Source of the DNA: an uncultured Clostridia bacterium
GTDB taxonomy: Bacteria > Bacillota > Clostridia > UBA1381
Assembly: GCA_934454145.1 (NCBI GenBank)
Contig: CAKSFT010000001.1
Span: forward strand, 248,001-312,000
Reading direction: 5' to 3'
Length of the DNA: 64,000 nucleotides
Part shown: positions 43,974 to 52,558 of the stretch, one piece after another
Position numbering within the stretch: position 1 is the stretch's first letter
How the letters are laid out: the number at the start of each line of letters is the position of its first letter
Position numbers and translations under genes: made by a program
The notes under the pieces: generated by a model
The model's database searches: none
What the model was told of the DNA's origin: nothing
What the model saw: the letters and a program-made list of their open reading frames with translations, nothing else

Positions 43974-45497
43974 TTATTTGTGCAGAATCCTCCGCATGTT
44001 TGCCAAAACCATCTCCGCACTGTAAGAAAATTCCTCTGTTTTAAAAAACAGCACCGTATTCACCGCAACGGGCACGGCACAGGAAATAACGCCAAAAACC
44101 GCAAACTCCGCATAAGGGTTTTTGATGCTTATTTTCCCGGTGATAAACTCCACCGCCATACATTCCAGAAACACCGCGCCGGCATAAACAATATTTTTCA
44201 AAAACACCGCACGGCTGCTTAATTTGAGGAATCTGCCATAGAAGAGAATGATTTTCAAGACAAACTGCACGATATATGTCGCCGCGGTGCCGATGAGTAT
44301 GCCCGTCATACCGATTTTTCTGCCCAGGAAAAACGACAATATAAGATTTGTCAGCGACCCGGCAACCGAAATATATTTGTCCGTCTTGAAAAGCCCTGCC
44401 GCCGCCACCATGCTGTATATCGGGATTGTCACCGCCGACATGTACAGGTTTAGTATGCAGACATATACCGTGTATCTCTCAAGCAGCAAACCTTTGCCAA
44501 ACGCCAGGGTCACAAACGGGTCGACAAGCCCCGTCAGACAGCACGCACAAAAGCTTGCAATAAAGAACATTATAAACATAAGCCTTGAAAAAACCTTATT
44601 TATATGCCCCGGCTCTTCAACCGCAATCAGATTGCCCACACTGCCGCGCATAGCGTCCGAAAATTGCCTGAGCGTAGCGGAAAGCGTCCCCAAGATAATG
44701 TTATAATTGGAATAAAGACCGTTTTGCACAGTGCCCACAAGTATGTTTATCAGCACGCTGTCGGTTGAAGTTGTGATGACCCCCGAAAGCTTCCCGATAA
44801 ATATATTTTTCACATCGTGCGCAATGCCGCGCACTTCCGTCCGCGGCAATTTGCCCTTCATCTGCCCGAGGTACGGATACATTTTGTTGACCTTCGCCGA
44901 GATGAATATATTCTCCGCCACGGTGCATACCGTCAGCATTATGATATAATACGCCAGTTCTCCCGTGATTTTCAAAACGGCAATCCCCAGAAAAACGGTA
45001 ACTGTTTTATACACCAAATCGCACATAGTGATGATGTACTGCTTTTGGTCTGCCGAGAGCATCGAGCGCTTGTAGGTAAAAAGATATGACGATGTCGTCT
45101 GTATCAGGAATAATATAAAAATCAGCGAAACATACCCTCTTGAATAGCTTACATCATCCACAATCCTGTCCAGCAAAGGAAGCAGACAGATGCCCACAAG
45201 CAAAATCACCGCCGCAATCAGCCTGTACATTATCTTATATGCATGCATAAGCTTTGCCACGCGTTCCCTGTCGCCCTTTGCAATCGGCGCGTACATGTGG
45301 TATATTATGGCACTGCCTATCCCCAACTCCGCCAGCGACATCATTGAGATTACACTGTTTAAAAACGCATTCAGCCCGACCCCTTCGATGCCTATGGTGT
45401 CAATCATAACCCTTCTCGAAAACAGGCTCAGCACGCACACAATCACTTGCTGTGCAATGCCCCATATTGAATTTTTCAGTGTCGCTTCACTTCGCAT
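43974..45497 (-). CDS. Polysaccharide flippase (Wzx/MATE-type)
   Basis: Polytopic protein of 507 aa with about 12-14 hydrophobic helices, of the oligosaccharide flippase (MOP) superfamily. The opening SEATLKNSIWGIAQQVIVCV, with a glycine-rich loop soon after, is typical. It should turn lipid-linked repeat units from the inner to the outer face of the membrane. It is the last gene of the leftward polysaccharide operon and overlaps the upstream glycosyltransferase by 11 bp. With the glycosylphosphotransferase and the Wzy-like polymerase it completes a Wzx/Wzy assembly set. Confidence 0.9.
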   Translation of the reverse strand: MRSEATLKNSIWGIAQQVIVCVLSLFSRRVMIDTIGIEGVGLNAFLNSVISMMSLAELGIGSAIIYHMYAPIAKGDRERVAKLMHAYKIMYRLIAAVILLVGICLLPLLDRIVDDVSYSRGYVSLIFILFLIQTTSSYLFTYKRSMLSADQKQYIITMCDLVYKTVTVFLGIAVLKITGELAYYIIMLTVCTVAENIFISAKVNKMYPYLGQMKGKLPRTEVRGIAHDVKNIFIGKLSGVITTSTDSVLINILVGTVQNGLYSNYNIILGTLSATLRQFSDAMRGSVGNLIAVEEPGHINKVFSRLMFIMFFIASFCACCLTGLVDPFVTLAFGKGLLLERYTVYVCILNLYMSAVTIPIYSMVAAAGLFKTDKYISVAGSLTNLILSFFLGRKIGMTGILIGTAATYIVQFVLKIILFYGRFLKLSSRAVFLKNIVYAGAVFLECMAVEFITGKISIKNPYAEFAVFGVISCAVPVAVNTVLFFKTEEFSYSAEMVLANMRRILHK

Positions 45498-46602
45498 TTT
45501 CGTTCCTTGCCTTTATCTTCAATCTGTTTTTCAAACCGCCGTATATCCTGAAGCTTATCGGGAATGTATACATAAAATTCAAAATCCCGTATTGCTTTCT
45601 TGCCGCAAGCTTTAAAATAAGTTTTCTCTCGTTCCAGCGGTATGCGTAAAAGTCAAACTCCGCAAAAAAGCTTTTGTACGGCTCTCTCCCCGCAAAATCA
45701 AAAAAATCACGCCTTCTTTGCTTTGACGGCTTTGGGTTTTTTTGGTGGAAAATATTCAAGCCGAAATTATCTATTATAAGATGCAGAAGCTTATAATTTC
45801 CCCATTGTTTTCTCAACTCTTCATCACCGCCAAAAAGCGTTTCAAGATTCTCCATGTCATACTTCATGATGTCCTCCGCAATTTTTTCATAATCACGGCT
45901 GTATCTGTTGCATATGGAATCGGGATTTGTGCGGTATAAGTACATTATTTTCGGGATATATCCCAATTTTTTACAGCAAAAGAATGCTCTTGTGTTGAAC
46001 TCAACGTCCTGCGCTTTCTTCATTCCCTCGCGGAAATACAAGCCGCTGTCCGTCAAAAATTCACGTCTGTAAGCCTTGTTGCACACAGAGGACGGCGTGG
46101 AATTTTCCATGCCATATTTCTCCAGCTGCGGCGGCGCGCCGGTGAGGCATGCCTTTGAAAATCCCATACATGCGTCAGGGTCTATAAGGGTCAGTTTTTC
46201 ATCTTTATCCGATATTTTCGGGAGTTCGCCCGAAAACCTTTGCCACTGAAAGCAAATAATGTCACACGCAGAAGATGCCTGTTCTTTCAGGGTCTTCACA
46301 TACGAGGCGACAACCGCGTCATCGCCGTCCGCAAAGACAATCCACTTCCCTTGCGCCGCCTGTATCATAAGGTTTCTCATAGCGCTCACACCGCCGTTTT
46401 TCTGCGGACATATATATTTTATACGGCTGTCCTTTTTTTCATATTCCATGCATATCCTTCCGCTGTTGTTCTCTGAGCAGTCGTCGCCGAGGATAATTTC
46501 TATATCGGGCGATTGGTCAGCCGTTATGCTTTCGATACATTCTCTCAAAAATTTTTCTTTTATGTTGTATACCGCAACGCATATGCTTAATGTCTTTTCC
46601 AT
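45487..46602 (-). CDS. Family 2 glycosyltransferase (paralogue of next gene)
   Basis: Protein of 371 aa. The ATG at 46602 lies 9 bases after AAAGGG; a longer reading to 46746 overlaps the neighbour and is unlikely. The GT-A fold opens with SICVAVYNIKEKFLRECIES, then IILGDDCSENN and the DxD-type metal site WIVFADGDDAV. It transfers a sugar from a nucleotide donor to the lipid-linked repeat unit. Closely similar in layout to the gene upstream, including the C-terminal IFHQKNPKPSKQRRRDFFDF region, so the pair arose by duplication. Overlaps both neighbours. Confidence 0.92.
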   Translation of the reverse strand: MEKTLSICVAVYNIKEKFLRECIESITADQSPDIEIILGDDCSENNSGRICMEYEKKDSRIKYICPQKNGGVSAMRNLMIQAAQGKWIVFADGDDAVVASYVKTLKEQASSACDIICFQWQRFSGELPKISDKDEKLTLIDPDACMGFSKACLTGAPPQLEKYGMENSTPSSVCNKAYRREFLTDSGLYFREGMKKAQDVEFNTRAFFCCKKLGYIPKIMYLYRTNPDSICNRYSRDYEKIAEDIMKYDMENLETLFGGDEELRKQWGNYKLLHLIIDNFGLNIFHQKNPKPSKQRRRDFFDFAGREPYKSFFAEFDFYAYRWNERKLILKLAARKQYGILNFMYTFPISFRIYGGLKNRLKIKARNENAK

Positions 46603-47705
46603 ATTTTCAACCCTTTCTTCAGTTTGTCCAGCCTGTTTGACATGCCCCCGTAAATCGCAAAGCTCAGCCTGTGGCGGAACATAAAATTCAGCAAAAAGAA
46701 GCACCTTTTCTTTGCAAGTTTCAAAATCAGCGCCCTTTCGCGCCATTTATATTTCGACAAATCAATGTTGTCCATCGCCGTCCGATACGGCTCCTGCCCC
46801 AAAAATATCACAAATTCTCTTTTCCTGTGCGCATACCCCCGGGGGTTATCCTTGTGGAAAATGTTAAGCTTAAATTCCCGAAAAACCAATGACGGGATTT
46901 TATAAGTCATGTATTTTCTCCCGACATCTTCCCTTCCGGCAAAATATTTCTCCAGCTTTTCACCGGAATAGGCAAGGTATCTGTTCCTTATCTGCTCCAT
47001 ACCGCTGTTGTATGCATTTGTGACCGAGCGGCGGTTGCCGACACGGTAATAATACATCATAAAAGGACAATATGCCGCTTTTTTGCAAGCTTGCAGCACA
47101 TCGGTCACAAACAATGCGTCCTCAGAGATTTTCAGGTCTTCTATAAATTTTATCCCATGCTCCAAAAGCATGCTGCGCCTGAATCCTTTTGCGGTACAGC
47201 CTATGGACACGCCTTTTTGGCATATCGTGCACGGCGCCTCGGTCAGGCAATTTATCGCATAATCTTCCACAGTTTCACGGCTCAATTCAACATATCCGCC
47301 GTCATAGTCATTTTTGTCAAAAACCACTTCGTGCTCAAAGGTCTTGTAATCATATATCAAAACGTCAAAATCCGACTCACAAAACCGTCCTGCATATTCC
47401 GCAAAGGACATGTCTATGGCGTCATCTCCGTCAACAAAATATATCCATTCCCCTCTTGCTTTTTCAATCATCACGTTGCGCACATACCCTATTCCGCCGT
47501 TTCTGCCGTTTCGGACAAGCACAATCCTCGGGTCTTTTTCTGCATATTCCGCGCAAATCTCATATGCCCCGTTTTGCGAACAATCGTCCACTATGAGTAT
47601 TTCTATCTCTTCACACGGATTTTTCACTACGCTTTCCAGACATTTTCTCAAAAATTTTTCTTCAATATTGTAGACCGCAACAGCTATTGTAATCAAAGGC
47701 TTCAT
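46587..47705 (-). CDS. Family 2 glycosyltransferase (paralogue of previous gene)
   Basis: Protein of 372 aa, GT-A fold: TIAVAVYNIEEKFLRKCLES, ILIVDDCSQNG and the metal site WIYFVDGDDAID. Like its neighbour it has a C-terminal extension with IFHKDNPRGYAHRKREFVIF and a final RHRLSFAIYGGMSNRL. The two genes overlap by 16 bp. The number of glycosyltransferases in the operon (five candidates) suggests a repeat unit of about four to six sugars. Donor and acceptor cannot be told from sequence. Confidence 0.92.
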   Translation of the reverse strand: MKPLITIAVAVYNIEEKFLRKCLESVVKNPCEEIEILIVDDCSQNGAYEICAEYAEKDPRIVLVRNGRNGGIGYVRNVMIEKARGEWIYFVDGDDAIDMSFAEYAGRFCESDFDVLIYDYKTFEHEVVFDKNDYDGGYVELSRETVEDYAINCLTEAPCTICQKGVSIGCTAKGFRRSMLLEHGIKFIEDLKISEDALFVTDVLQACKKAAYCPFMMYYYRVGNRRSVTNAYNSGMEQIRNRYLAYSGEKLEKYFAGREDVGRKYMTYKIPSLVFREFKLNIFHKDNPRGYAHRKREFVIFLGQEPYRTAMDNIDLSKYKWRERALILKLAKKRCFFLLNFMFRHRLSFAIYGGMSNRLDKLKKGLKIWKRH

Positions 47706-47711
47706 TTTTTT

Positions 47712-48890
47712 TCATCTCTCCAAAATTTTCAAAACCGCGTCATATGTCCTGCGGCAATTTCCTCCGTCCACGCCGTAAAAGAATTTGTCAATTCTCTTTT
47801 TGTATATCTCCTCCGGCACAAGACCTTGGGACATTCTTTCTTTTATATAACAAACCGCGTCTTCGGCATTGTCAAACACCGGGCCGAAACCGCCGCGCCG
47901 GCAATCCATATATCCGCGTTTATAATGCTCGTCAAAAAAACGTTCTTCGTCAAACCAAAGATACAAAAGCGGCTTTCTCATATATGCAAAATCACAGTAT
48001 ACACTGGAATAATCTGTCACCAAAAATGCCGATTCCATAAGCAGTTTGCCGACATCGGCGCTGTCAAAGCCGCATACTCTTACCCTTTTGTTTTCGCTTT
48101 CAAAAAGCTTTGTATAACACTGAAATTCATAATGCAGATAAAGCACGATTTCGAAATCGTACTCCTCCAGCATCTGCTGCATCTTTCTGCTTTCTATTAT
48201 ATCACAAAAATTTTTGTAATATTTTGTATGCATAAATTCCTCGTCACTCAGTCCTCTGTGGTAGATTCTCCATGTCGGCATAATGAGTATCTGCCTTTTT
48301 ATGACATGCGGTTCCAAAAGAGCGTCGTATCTGCAAAGCCCCAATCTTCTGACAACCCCCTCCGGGTGGCAGAACCGGTTTTTTATAAATTCAAATTCCG
48401 GTATGGCAGTGCACACAAAAAGGTCAAGCCTGCTTTTTGGATAATGCAGTTCGGGCAAGTCATTCATGATAATGCCATGCTGCAAAAAAACTTTTTTGCC
48501 CCGCACCAGCCCAAACCGCCCGTCCAGAACCGCAAATCGGTACGTATCCGGTGCATATCCCATGACATGCGTGCTTATGCACACCTTTGCACACGCAAAT
48601 GCCAGCATATGCGAAAATGTGCCCGGCTTTATCACGCGTCCCTGTTTTGCCGCCCTGTCAAAATCTGCCGATTTTTCATCTATGATGTATGCCGCGTTCA
48701 CCTCCGGGTGGTATGTCCGCAAAAATTCAAAAAAACAGATTCCGTTATCTCTTGCGTCTGTTTTTCTCTCACATACAAGCCAAAGTCCCTTATACTTCGG
48801 GAAATGACGCAGGAGCAAGCCGACAATGTATGCAAAGCAATAATACACCGCATACCATATATACACAAATCTACTGTACAGTTTCCTCAT
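47712..48890 (-). CDS. CDP-glycerol glycerophosphotransferase-like (TagB/TagF family) enzyme
   Basis: Protein of 392 aa, ATG 48890 with GGAGGA upstream. It resembles the catalytic GT-B half of teichoic acid polymerases and primases: FLQHGIIMNDLPELHYP, PTWRIYHRGLSDEEFM and FLVTDYSSVYCDFAYM, the last being the strongly conserved S/T-D-YSSV-x2-D signature. Such enzymes add glycerol phosphate or ribitol phosphate to a lipid-linked acceptor. Here it probably decorates or builds a phosphate-containing repeat unit. The N-terminal 30 residues are hydrophobic and may associate with the membrane. CDP-glycerol synthesis genes are not in the window. Confidence 0.9.
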   Translation of the reverse strand: MRKLYSRFVYIWYAVYYCFAYIVGLLLRHFPKYKGLWLVCERKTDARDNGICFFEFLRTYHPEVNAAYIIDEKSADFDRAAKQGRVIKPGTFSHMLAFACAKVCISTHVMGYAPDTYRFAVLDGRFGLVRGKKVFLQHGIIMNDLPELHYPKSRLDLFVCTAIPEFEFIKNRFCHPEGVVRRLGLCRYDALLEPHVIKRQILIMPTWRIYHRGLSDEEFMHTKYYKNFCDIIESRKMQQMLEEYDFEIVLYLHYEFQCYTKLFESENKRVRVCGFDSADVGKLLMESAFLVTDYSSVYCDFAYMRKPLLYLWFDEERFFDEHYKRGYMDCRRGGFGPVFDNAEDAVCYIKERMSQGLVPEEIYKKRIDKFFYGVDGGNCRRTYDAVLKILER

Positions 48891-48925
48891 CTGCCGTCCT
48901 CCCTTCAGAATCATCACCCATGCAC

Positions 48926-50239
48926 TCAGAGCCGCCAATACCTATAATCCGCCCTTGCAAACATCTTTTTGTCATACATGCTTTTCACATCTACAAAAAC
49001 TCTTGTCCCCGTTTTTTTGTACATTTTCTCAAAGTCCTCAATGCCAAGCCCTTTGTATTCGTCATGCGAAACAGCCGCGATGATGCAGTCTGCGTCATGT
49101 ATGCCGTCAAGCTCTGTCAATTCGGTATTGTACACCCTCCTGACCTCCTCCGGGTCTGCCGCCGAGTCCGCGACAATCGTTTTTACGCCGTATTCGTGCA
49201 GACGCGCAATAATGTTCCTGACCTTGCTGTTTCTTATGTCACGGCAATTTTCCTTGAAGGTGACGCCGAGAATCACGGCAGTCGCCTTTGCCGGCGCTTT
49301 CTCTGCCAGAATCATTTCCTTCACAGCGGCGTCCGCTATATACTCTCCCATAGAGTCATTGATGCTTCTGCCGGCTTGTATAATGCGTGAATGATATCCC
49401 AATCTTTCCGCCCTGTATATAAAATAATACGGGTCCACGCCAATGCAGTGTCCGCCAACCAGCCCCGGATAAAACCCGAGTGCATTCCATTTTGTGTTCA
49501 TACCGGCGATAACCTCCGCCGTGTCAATCCCCATTTTGTCAAAAGCCATCGCCAGCTCGTTCATAAAAGCAATATTCACATCTCTTTGCGAATTTTCCGC
49601 GATCTTCACGGCTTCCGCGGTCTTTATGGACGAAACGCGGAAAGTCCCGGCAGTTACAACCATGTCATACACACGGCTCACAATATCCAGGGTTTCTTCG
49701 TCCATTCCCGAAACAACCTTGACAATGTTGTCCGGTCTGTGCACCTTGTCCCCGGGGTTTATGCGCTCGGGGGAATACCCAACCTTGAAATCCCTGCCGC
49801 ACACCATGCCCGACGCCGCCTCCATGACAGGCACGCAGACCTCTTCGGTCACGCCCGGATAAACCGTGGATTCAAACACAACCACAGAGCCTTTTGTGAG
49901 ATTTTCCCCCACAATGCGGCTTGCCGTTTCAACCGCGTCAAGGTTTGGGGTGTTGTCGATATTTGTCGGCGTCGGCACCGCCACGATGTGGAATTTTGCC
50001 TCGCGGAGCTTTGCCGCATCGGCGGTGAAATATAAGGACGTATTTTTCACTTCTTCGTCCCCTGCCTCACCCGTCGGGTCGATTCCGCTTTTATAGAGTT
50101 CAATTTTTTCCCTGTTTGTGTCAAAGCCGATTACCTCCGCCTTCTTTGCAAAAGCCACAGCCAGCGGAAGTCCGACATATCCCAGTCCGACCACAGATAT
50201 TTTTTCTTTACCGTTTACAATCTTGTCATACAAAGACAT
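48926..50239 (-). CDS. UDP-N-acetylhexosamine 6-dehydrogenase (WecC/TviB/WbpA type)
   Basis: Protein of 437 aa. It oxidises C6 of a UDP-HexNAc with two NAD to give a UDP-N-acetyl uronic acid. The Rossmann loop is VVGLGYVGLPLAVAFAKK, then VAVPTPTN, FESTVYPGVTEEV and GYSPERINPGDKVH. The catalytic cysteine is in GGHCIGVDPYYF. Sequence features place it with WbpA/TviB (UDP-GlcNAc to UDP-GlcNAcA or GalNAcA) rather than UDP-glucose dehydrogenase. It implies an acidic sugar in the polymer. No matching 2-epimerase or 4-epimerase gene is in the cluster. Confidence 0.92.
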   Translation of the reverse strand: MSLYDKIVNGKEKISVVGLGYVGLPLAVAFAKKAEVIGFDTNREKIELYKSGIDPTGEAGDEEVKNTSLYFTADAAKLREAKFHIVAVPTPTNIDNTPNLDAVETASRIVGENLTKGSVVVFESTVYPGVTEEVCVPVMEAASGMVCGRDFKVGYSPERINPGDKVHRPDNIVKVVSGMDEETLDIVSRVYDMVVTAGTFRVSSIKTAEAVKIAENSQRDVNIAFMNELAMAFDKMGIDTAEVIAGMNTKWNALGFYPGLVGGHCIGVDPYYFIYRAERLGYHSRIIQAGRSINDSMGEYIADAAVKEMILAEKAPAKATAVILGVTFKENCRDIRNSKVRNIIARLHEYGVKTIVADSAADPEEVRRVYNTELTELDGIHDADCIIAAVSHDEYKGLGIEDFEKMYKKTGTRVFVDVKSMYDKKMFARADYRYWRL

Positions 50240-50258
50240 CTTCCATCACCTCAAAAAT

Positions 50259-51410
50259 TTATGAATTTACCAAAGAGTTAAACAGCCAAACAGCGTCCGC
50301 GTTATCAAGTTTTTCAATCTTGTTTTTGTGCGGCGAAAAACTCCGCATCACTTTTTCCAGGCACACGGCAATTTCTTCGTCGTCATTTGCGCACACCCAG
50401 CCGTTTCCCTCACTTTCCACAAGCTCCCGTGCGGAAAGTGTGTCTGTCGTAAACACCGGCGTGCCAAAGACACGCGCCTCTGTAAATACCATCGGCGCCG
50501 CCTCGTTATAGGACGGGACCAGCACAATGTCCGACCTTTCAAAAAAAGGATACGGGTTTTCCAGCTGTCCCAAAAGAACAATCTCGTCACTCAGTCCGTA
50601 TTCTTCTATAAGCTTTTCCGCTTCAGCGCGCTCGGGGCCGTCGCCCGCGATGCGCCACACAAAGCGCAAACCCTTGTCCTTTAATTGTTTAAAAATAGGA
50701 ATCATTCTCAAAATTCCTTTTTCGTGCGATATCCGTGCTGCAGTGAAAAGGTTTATCGCCCCTTTTGTATATTCTGCCGTGTACTCCTCTGCCATGCTCT
50801 TTATCTTTTCAAAATTGAAACAATTGTACACGCAATATAGTCTTTCGCATATCTCCGGCACTGCCGCAGCCAGCTTACTCGTAACCGACCTCGAAACTGC
50901 CGCCACTTTGTCAAACTTACTCAAGATTTTCCTGTTGTATTCGCAGTTTCCGCCATAGTTCAAAAAATCACAGTGAACAAAGCAAATCTTTTTGGGGCTT
51001 TTCACCGAGTTGAGCACAAATTCCGCACAACCGCCATAGAGCATGTGCTCCTCACAGTTCTGCATAAAAGAAATTGCGCAGTCGTATTCTTTTTTAAGCT
51101 TATATCTTTTTGAAAGCACCCCAAAAGTAAATTTTGTCGTGAAAAGCCGCGTTGCCAAAGCCCAGAATGAGCGCCGAAAATATGTTACAAGCCCCCTTTG
51201 TTTTGCCTCTGCCTGGGTCAGCCCAAGTATTCGCGCGCCGCCCTCAAAAACTCTCACATCTTCCGGTATTTCCTTCTGCAATTCACCAATGTTGCAAAAA
51301 AGCATCAAGTCAACCCGGAATTTCCCCGATATTTCCGCCAAAAGGTTCACCAGCGCCTTTTGTATCCCTCCGATATGGAGGTTGTTATTTACTATCAGAA
51401 TTTTTTTCAT
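50259..51410 (-). CDS. Family 4 glycosyltransferase
   Basis: Protein of 383 aa with a GT-B fold. The N-terminal LIVNNNLHIGGIQKALVNLL is the acceptor-side glycine loop. The donor side has LFTAARISHEKGILRMI, WRIAGDGPERAEAEKLI and the E-x7-E segment EAAPMVFTEARVFGTPVF. It is a retaining transferase acting at the membrane inner face on the growing repeat unit; the sugar is not predictable. It is 19 bp before the dehydrogenase gene in the operon. Confidence 0.92.
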   Translation of the reverse strand: MKKILIVNNNLHIGGIQKALVNLLAEISGKFRVDLMLFCNIGELQKEIPEDVRVFEGGARILGLTQAEAKQRGLVTYFRRSFWALATRLFTTKFTFGVLSKRYKLKKEYDCAISFMQNCEEHMLYGGCAEFVLNSVKSPKKICFVHCDFLNYGGNCEYNRKILSKFDKVAAVSRSVTSKLAAAVPEICERLYCVYNCFNFEKIKSMAEEYTAEYTKGAINLFTAARISHEKGILRMIPIFKQLKDKGLRFVWRIAGDGPERAEAEKLIEEYGLSDEIVLLGQLENPYPFFERSDIVLVPSYNEAAPMVFTEARVFGTPVFTTDTLSARELVESEGNGWVCANDDEEIAVCLEKVMRSFSPHKNKIEKLDNADAVWLFNSLVNS

Positions 51411-51451
51411 AGCTTTCTCCTCTAAAAAAAAATACCGTCAACCGCAAATTT

Positions 51452-52549
51452 TCACCTCTCCGCAGCGGGCTTGTTTTCCCCGTTTTCCAATGCCTTGCTC
51501 ATCACCTTCACAAACCTCCTGTTGTCCTGTGCGTATTTTTCCATATATTTGTCGCACACTGCGGAAAATTCTGCCGGGTCGAACCCCCTGTACCAGGAGT
51601 ATATCCTGTCCGCAATGTTTTGTTCTTCCTCCGTTATGCCCACGCCCATGCCCTCGTCTGCGATAAATCTGCCCACAAGCGTCTTTGGATTTACAAGCAT
51701 GGGTTTTTTCAGGATAAGCGAATCATAATACTTGTTTGCCACCGCGCCGTCATTTACAAAACTGTACGGATAATTGTAGCACATCATGTCAAAGGTGTCG
51801 GTTATCTCATACTTCTCATCTTCGCGGTATGCCCCGTGCACAAATACGTTTTTGTATTTTTTTGCATATTCCTCCAGCTTCTCTTCGTCGTCGCCGCAGC
51901 CATATGTGTGAAATTCAAATCTTCCGTCGTCGCCGAATATGTCACAAAGCCATCTGTGATATTCATACTGCCTCAGCACCCCGATATAACCCACAACAAT
52001 CTTTTCTTCTGCGGACTTTTTTTTGCACTGCGGTTTTGAAAGGTGCAGAAGCTCATCTCTGAAATTATGCACCGTCACGTATTTTTTCTTGTCTGTCAGG
52101 TTCTCTGCAAACCACGGCGAGGACACCGCGGTTTCTTTTGAATGTCTGGCAAATGCATTCACAAGCGCCCTGTATAGCTTTATATATTCATACGATTTGT
52201 CGCGGTAGTCAAATATATATCTTCCGCTGTATCTGCCCAAAAGCACGTCGGGCAATATCATTGCTGTCTGAGTGGTGAGAATGATCAGCATGTCATATTT
52301 TTTCTTTCTGATAAGCCGTTTGACAAACCTGCGGTATTTCACAGTCGGCAAAAGCTTGTGAATCGGAGTAGAAAACCGCTTTGCGGTTTTTCCGCAATAA
52401 ATATAGACATTTTCGCCCTCATACTCCGCCGCATCGCCGCGCCGCCACCCGATAAGGTCATATTTTATGTCCATGCCGTCAAGCATCTGCATATATGCCT
52501 TCGCATAAGGCGCCAGCTCAAACGGTCCGTAAAGTATTATACCAACCAT
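51452..52549 (-). CDS. GT-B glycosyltransferase, GT4/GT1-like
   Basis: Protein of 365 aa. The N-terminal domain begins IILYGPFELAPYAKAYMQML. The donor domain has VVGYIGVLRQYEYHRWLCDI, FEFHTYGCGDDEEKLEEYA and a late ILKKPMLVNPKTLVGRFI. The classic EX7E pair is weak, so the family is less certain than for the neighbour at 50259-51410. Length and operon position support a role in assembling the polysaccharide unit. It lies 9 bp after the chain-length protein at 52559. Confidence 0.82.
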   Translation of the reverse strand: MVGIILYGPFELAPYAKAYMQMLDGMDIKYDLIGWRRGDAAEYEGENVYIYCGKTAKRFSTPIHKLLPTVKYRRFVKRLIRKKKYDMLIILTTQTAMILPDVLLGRYSGRYIFDYRDKSYEYIKLYRALVNAFARHSKETAVSSPWFAENLTDKKKYVTVHNFRDELLHLSKPQCKKKSAEEKIVVGYIGVLRQYEYHRWLCDIFGDDGRFEFHTYGCGDDEEKLEEYAKKYKNVFVHGAYREDEKYEITDTFDMMCYNYPYSFVNDGAVANKYYDSLILKKPMLVNPKTLVGRFIADEGMGVGITEEEQNIADRIYSWYRGFDPAEFSAVCDKYMEKYAQDNRRFVKVMSKALENGENKPAAER

Positions 52550-52558
52550 GCTTTCCTC

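Noticed and set aside
47091..48947. Long rightward open frame of over 600 codons opposite the glycosyltransferase and TagF-like genes
   Set aside because: It is the antisense shadow of two strongly conserved leftward genes; its translation has no recognisable family, and no ribosome site or promoter precedes it.
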